64,000 nucleotides of DNA from Symbiodinium natans (taxonomy: Eukaryota > Sar > Dinophyceae > Suessiales > Symbiodiniaceae), in NCBI GenBank assembly GCA_905221605.1, contig CAJNDS010002602.1, positions 186,001-250,000 on the forward strand. Reading direction: 5' to 3'. Of this stretch, positions 10,501-16,500 are shown in pieces. Every line of letters begins with the position of its first letter. Within the stretch, counting starts at the first letter, position 1. The position numbers and the translations under genes were made by a program. Below the pieces are notes generated by a model. The model made no database searches, was not told where the DNA came from, and saw only the letters and a list, made by a program, of their open reading frames with translations.

Positions 10501-13500
10501 AAGTTGTCATACAAATGGATTGGTAGAACCGAGTTTAGTGTAATTGCACGTCCCGATTCTTCTGGTCAAGCAACTGTTGGGTCCCAGGACTTCCCATGCA
10601 TGCCTACTGTTCCAACTGCTGAAGATCCGCATAGAACCAAAGTTGCCCGCGCATTCCCTGAAACGTTTCAGGAAATCACTGAGGCCATTGCCATGGTTGC
10701 TAGGCCAGTGGGCAAAAAGGAACTCATGACGGATTCAGACGCTCAAGCGTCATTGGATATGGAATGGGATAAACTCATCAAGAAGAAGGCCTGGGATATG
10801 TCAACTGTCAGAGAGTGGGATGACGTGTCAAAAGAAGCTGCTAAGAAGGGTAAGAAAGCCCATGTAGGCAAGATCTTTGAAATCTGCGTTGAAAAAGGTA
10901 GCGAGCTTCCCAAAGAAAACCCCTTACGGAAGTTCAAGGGTCGAACCGTCTTTCAGGGTAATAATGTCAGAGATGAGAACAACGACACTGCTCTCTTTAG
11001 CGAGCTGGGCTCCAGTCCAGCTACCATGGAGGCAGGGAAGGTTCTCGACGCCTATGGCCATGCCCCAAACCATGGGGTAGAACAAGCAGATGGCAAACAG
11101 GCGTACACTCAGACAACCCTTAAAGGAGCAGACACTTGGGTACGCCTCCCGCGGGAGCGGTGGCCTAAAGAGTGGATAGGGAAATATAAAGATCCCGTTG
11201 TGCGTTTGAGGTTGGCCCTCTACGGGCACCCAGATAGCGGCGGCTTCTGGGAGCAACATTGCGAGAAACGACTCAAGGAGGTAGGATTTGAGCTTGTCTA
11301 CCCAGCGGCGTGGCCCTCAGTATTCTTTCACCCGACACTTAGGCTCTTGTTAGCAGTGTACGTGGATGACTTCAAGATGGCCGGGCCTAAAGAGAACCTT
11401 GCCAAAGGCTGGGAACTCATTGGCTCCCGCATCGATATGGACATGCCTACCCCAATCGGAAGATATTTGGGTTGTGAGCACATCTCTCGCACTGAGAAGC
11501 AGAATGCTTCAGATCATCCCTTTGCTCATGTGTTCGACAAACATTTGCCTGATCCCGCAGCCAAGCCTGCAAGTGTGGTTGTTAAGGAGGATTTCACCGA
11601 GTACTTCCCGGAAGAAGGGGTCATCGTGCGGCACCATGTTCAGCCTCGCAAGGTCCCATTCAAACCTCGCGCGGCGGAAGCCCTCGCCCTCGACCTCGGG
11701 TCGCACAGACTCACCGTGGCTGCTCCTCTAGGCAAAGAGGACTCGCCAACCGAGACGTGGGATTCGGGGGGCCCTGGACGGAAGTCTAGTGACTTTTGGA
11801 CCGGTGTTACCTACCTTACCACTTCCAATCACACCGAGCACAGCGCCCTTGCAGCAGTTAAGCGCGTGAGAGACAAGAACTCCGCCAAGAAAGAAGCTCG
11901 CAAACATGCCTTTTATGATGTCAATCAGCTGAGCGATCACAAAGGTGCCATGTATGCTCCGACCAAGCAAGTCGTTTACGACATGAGTTCTTTTCTGCAG
12001 CAAGCTGTAGATAGGTACAAAGAACTCACAGGCCCGGAATGGCATCACCTCAAAAAGGTGACCACACCTTTTTATGATGACAAGATCGCTCGCCCCACTG
12101 ACGCGGAGGCTGAACCGAAAGGGAAGCTAGCCCCCATCGCAAGCCGAGTTCTCATGAAGCTACTTTTCGCTGCTAGAATGGCTCGCTTTGATTTGCTTCG
12201 AGCTGTGCAGGGTCTGGCTAGCCGCATCACCAAATGGTCTACCGACTGTGACAAAGCACTACACCGCCTTATGTGCTACGTCGCCTCCACGCTTGATCAT
12301 CGCATGTCCTGTTTTATAGGAGATGATTTGAAGGACTGCAAACTCTGGCTGTTTGCAGACTCAGATCACGCTGGAGAGCACGACAACAAAAGCACCTCAG
12401 GCGGCTTCCTCGCACTTGTAGGCCCTAATACCTATTTTCCGTTATCTGCCTTCAGTAAGAAGCAAACAAGCACGGCGCTCAGCTCTACTGAAGCTGAAGT
12501 TGTATGTGCAAACGTGTCTCTCAGGGCACTGGGACTTCCTTCATCCGCACTTTGGAGCGTACTCCTGAACGCGGGGGGAGATGCAGCCCTGAAAGCACTA
12601 AAAAGCGACGTACCTAAAGGTGATTTCAACTCTAAGACTCACCCCTTCCCAGAAATGTCGAAGATCACCAAAACTGGTAAGTATCTCCTTTCTGACGGAA
12701 GGCAGGTTGAGGTATTCAATAAGATGCAATCCCTACCTAATCCCGTTGAGCTCTCTAGCCATCCTATAAGGGATCTTTGGTTGCTCCGGAAAGGGAAATG
12801 GGAAATTCACCAGAAGGCCGTTGCATGGGAAGAACTTGATGAGGATGAAAGGACGTTGCCCCCAACCGACTTCGAAGCTGGCGTCTTGGTATACCGGAGG
12901 TCAACTGCCGAATATCGCCGCCACGCGGAGGCGGAGGCTATCCTCCATAGGGAGACCGCCGGAATTAGGAGTTCGGGGGGTGTTGATGTTGATGAGATTG
13001 GTATCTCTAGGACCAGCAAAGATATGGGTTTGATCATGTCTGTTCCTCACTCCATTCAACCAGTTGTTCTTGAAGATAACCAAGCTACCATTCGGATACT
13101 CGAGTCTGGCAAGTCACCTGCTTTCCGCCACGCTGATAAAACGCAGAGAATCAACTTAGGTTGGATAGCGGAACAATTTCGTAGGAAGCACTACGATCTT
13201 GCATACATCAACACATTGCTCCAAGCAGCGGATATATTGACAAAGCCGTTTACAAGCACTGAGAAGTGGAGCAATGCTCTACGATTGTTGGGCATCTCTC
13301 AGCGGAAGCTTGAGCGCACAAAGGCTCATCCCGCTGGCGCGGCGACTGCCGAGCAGGGAGAACCCTCCAGGCCCGAGGGGAAAGCTCAAAGGGTTATCAT
13401 TGAGGTTTGTTGTAATCAAGATTCTATTATTGGGGAACTTGCTCATTCGGAATTTCCCGAATGCAAGGTCGTCCGCATCACAGAAAGCATGGATTTGAAT

Positions 13501-16500
13501 TCTCCTGATACTCGTAAAGAAGTCCTGAAAATTGCCAAATCCTATCACAGGGCTGGCGCTCAGGTTCTCACATGGGTCAGTCTCCCGTGTACGGGGGGCA
13601 GTGCTTGGACCAGAATCAACCTGAAAATACCTAAAAACCGCGATACCGTTCTGGAAGCACGCAAGGATTTTAGGAAGTTGTGGGCTTCATTTGTGGATCT
13701 TTCGCAGGGGTTGGACCAGGTTGGTGTTCAGTACTGTGTCGAATGGCCTCGTGACTGTGAGTATTGGGGTTGGAGTAAGATCCGAAAATGGTTGGATCTT
13801 CATCCATTTGTTTATGCTAAATTTGACGGTTGTAGATTTGGACTTAAAGACAGACGTCATAATCCCGTCAAAAAGCCATGGTGCGTTGCTACTACGCTTG
13901 AAACATTACACAAGAAGATTCACGCTAAAGTTTGCACTGGTGATCACTCGCATGCGAAGTGCCTCAAAGAATCCGAGAATTACCCCAAATCGCTTGCTAG
14001 AGCCATTCACAGCGCATTCAAAGAACATTGCAAAGCTACCGCAGCGGTGGCACAAGCCCTTCATCATTCCTACGCTCCTGTGTGTCCCGCGATTCCATTG
14101 TCCGAAGGAATGGCACTTGCTCTTTCCCAGGAAGAGCGGAAGGCTCGCATCGAGGACTTCAAGCTTGCCTTGCAGGACCCCGATCGCCGGGCTGACGCCA
14201 TGGCTGGACTGTTGCTCCCGCCTTCCTATCGGGACCTGGCTGACGCTGTGGTCGAGCCAGATGCCGATGCTGCGGACGATGAGTTGTTTCTTGGGATTGT
14301 TCCTGTGTATCGGTGGCGCGCATTGCGTGCAGAGCACCCCACGTCACACTGGACGATCCTGTATGAACAATACTACAGGGATCATGGGGTCCGGGTTTTT
14401 GCAGAGGGAGACGCAGACACCTCAGCTCTTCAGGACTCTACCCTGGGGGGTTGGATCGATGTGCTCTACCGATATGCACAGGACCTCGCCAATATCGCAT
14501 GGGGACCACGATCTGCAGGAGTTCTGGACGCGACAAGGCATGATGACATTTGCAGAAAGGTTGAACTTCTCAGTCGTGGAGCGTCGAAGTACACGTGCTT
14601 CCATGTGACCTCTGAGCTCATGGGCAAGCTTTTCTCGCCTGCCCTACAGAGGATCCCACTCCCCTCGGAAGAGCGGTTGAGAATTTTGGTCGTTGGCGAT
14701 TCATCACTCGCATTGTGCCAGTTCAAGGGGCGATCACCCACACATCGTACAAACGTGGGTATCTACGTCGAGGAGGCCCTTCGCCATGACCGCCGCTTCA
14801 CCTCGATCCATTACGAGATGGTCTGGGGGGCACAGCTCGATGAGCTGCACGCCAAGGCAGATTCATTCCTTGGCCGGAACCCCCATCCTGACGGAGTGGC
14901 GACCCATGTTATCATCTCCTGGAGCGGAAACGACGTGTGGGGGTCCCACGGATATCATGGATACACGTGGCACCTCAACACGAAGTACACGAACCGGTCC
15001 AAGGAGGAGCTTGAGGCGCTGAATGAGTGGCCGACAAAGCAACGGCTTCGCGTGGAGAAGGCTGTTCGCAATCTGAGGCTGCTCCTCGCGAGGCATGATG
15101 TGTGTGGGATCACCGTTCTCACAGGAGACCATCATTCTGAAGTGTTTCCCACAGGACCTGAGTACGGTCTCTGCATGGAACAGCACGCTGACGCGATGCT
15201 TGCCCTTGGCATCAACATTGTCGATCCGATCGAAATGTATGGCCATACTAGCAAGCCTGACGACTTCCACGCTGATGCGTCGGACAGGAACAAACAGGTC
15301 ATGGTCCCATGGCATTGTTCACTGCTCCGTGGTGTTTTTGTCAATCATCAGCTTATGAAGGTTCGTGATCAGTTGGTCGCCAACCAAAGGGATGTGGTGT
15401 TTCACAACCACTTTTTGATGGGGAAGGCGGAACCCTTCTTGACGGTGCCACCTGCGTCGGCGCAGCTCATCCACAAGCCGATCGAAGATCCAAACCCACC
15501 TCAGGCGAGGGAGGCTGAAGAGGAGATCGTCCTTTCTGGCCCACTCCTGGGGGAGATGGAAGAGCCGAGCATGATGCAGGTTCCCGAGGTCCCGAATGCT
15601 CAGGAAGAAATTTCTGACTTGGACTTTGCTCGCCTTGATACGAGACCTGGGGCCGGCTGCGTCGTGGAAGGTGCCGAATCCGCACTCCTCAACGTCATCA
15701 CAGAGGACATCATCAAGGCCACCTTCGAGGCCGTGAAGGACGCCACCGAAGAGGAGCTCAAGCAGGCCGCCGTTGAGGCACAGGTCGTTAATCTCGACGA
15801 CTTTGTGGAGGCGGAAGAGCTCCCGGCGGAAGCCAAGGGAAGGGAGACGTACGTCGCCCAACCGGGCAGGATCGAGGGAGCCGCTTCCTCGGCCGATGTC
15901 CGGCCCCCGGCTGGTCCCACGGCCGCAATGGAGGAGTCAGAGGATGAGGTCGTCATCATGGACGCCCCTCTGACGAGTGAGGCCACGATTCAGAAGCCAT
16001 TTACGCCGGCTGCTAAGCCAAAGCCGCCTGCGCTTCCGAGGTGGATGACGGCCGATCAGCTCCCGCCTTTGCCAGACGACTACCGCTGGCTGACGCCGGG
16101 CGCACGCGTAGCACTCAGCAAGAAGATCAGTTTCCTGACGCGAGGCTTCGCGGAGATTCGCGCGCCGCACCTCCATGTGAAAGCGGCAGAGGATCACTCC
16201 CTTAGATGGGACGAGTTCTTCGAGAAACTATCCCAGATGTGGAGGGGGCTGAGGGTGGAAAACGTGGTAGACGCGTTGCTACACAACGACAAGCTCCGTT
16301 TCGAGATCAAGGTGAACTTTGGTCTCAACAAGCTCGTCGTCTTCCACGCCATCCGAGCCATCCAGGGGCATAATGCAACCCTCCTCTCTGACGAGACGGA
16401 CCTCAATGACACGCATGCAGCGGTCTACCACTTAGCCGAATCCTGGTTTCCGACATTGAAGGATCGGCCCCCGGTGGGAACTGAGGGAATCAAATCGGAG

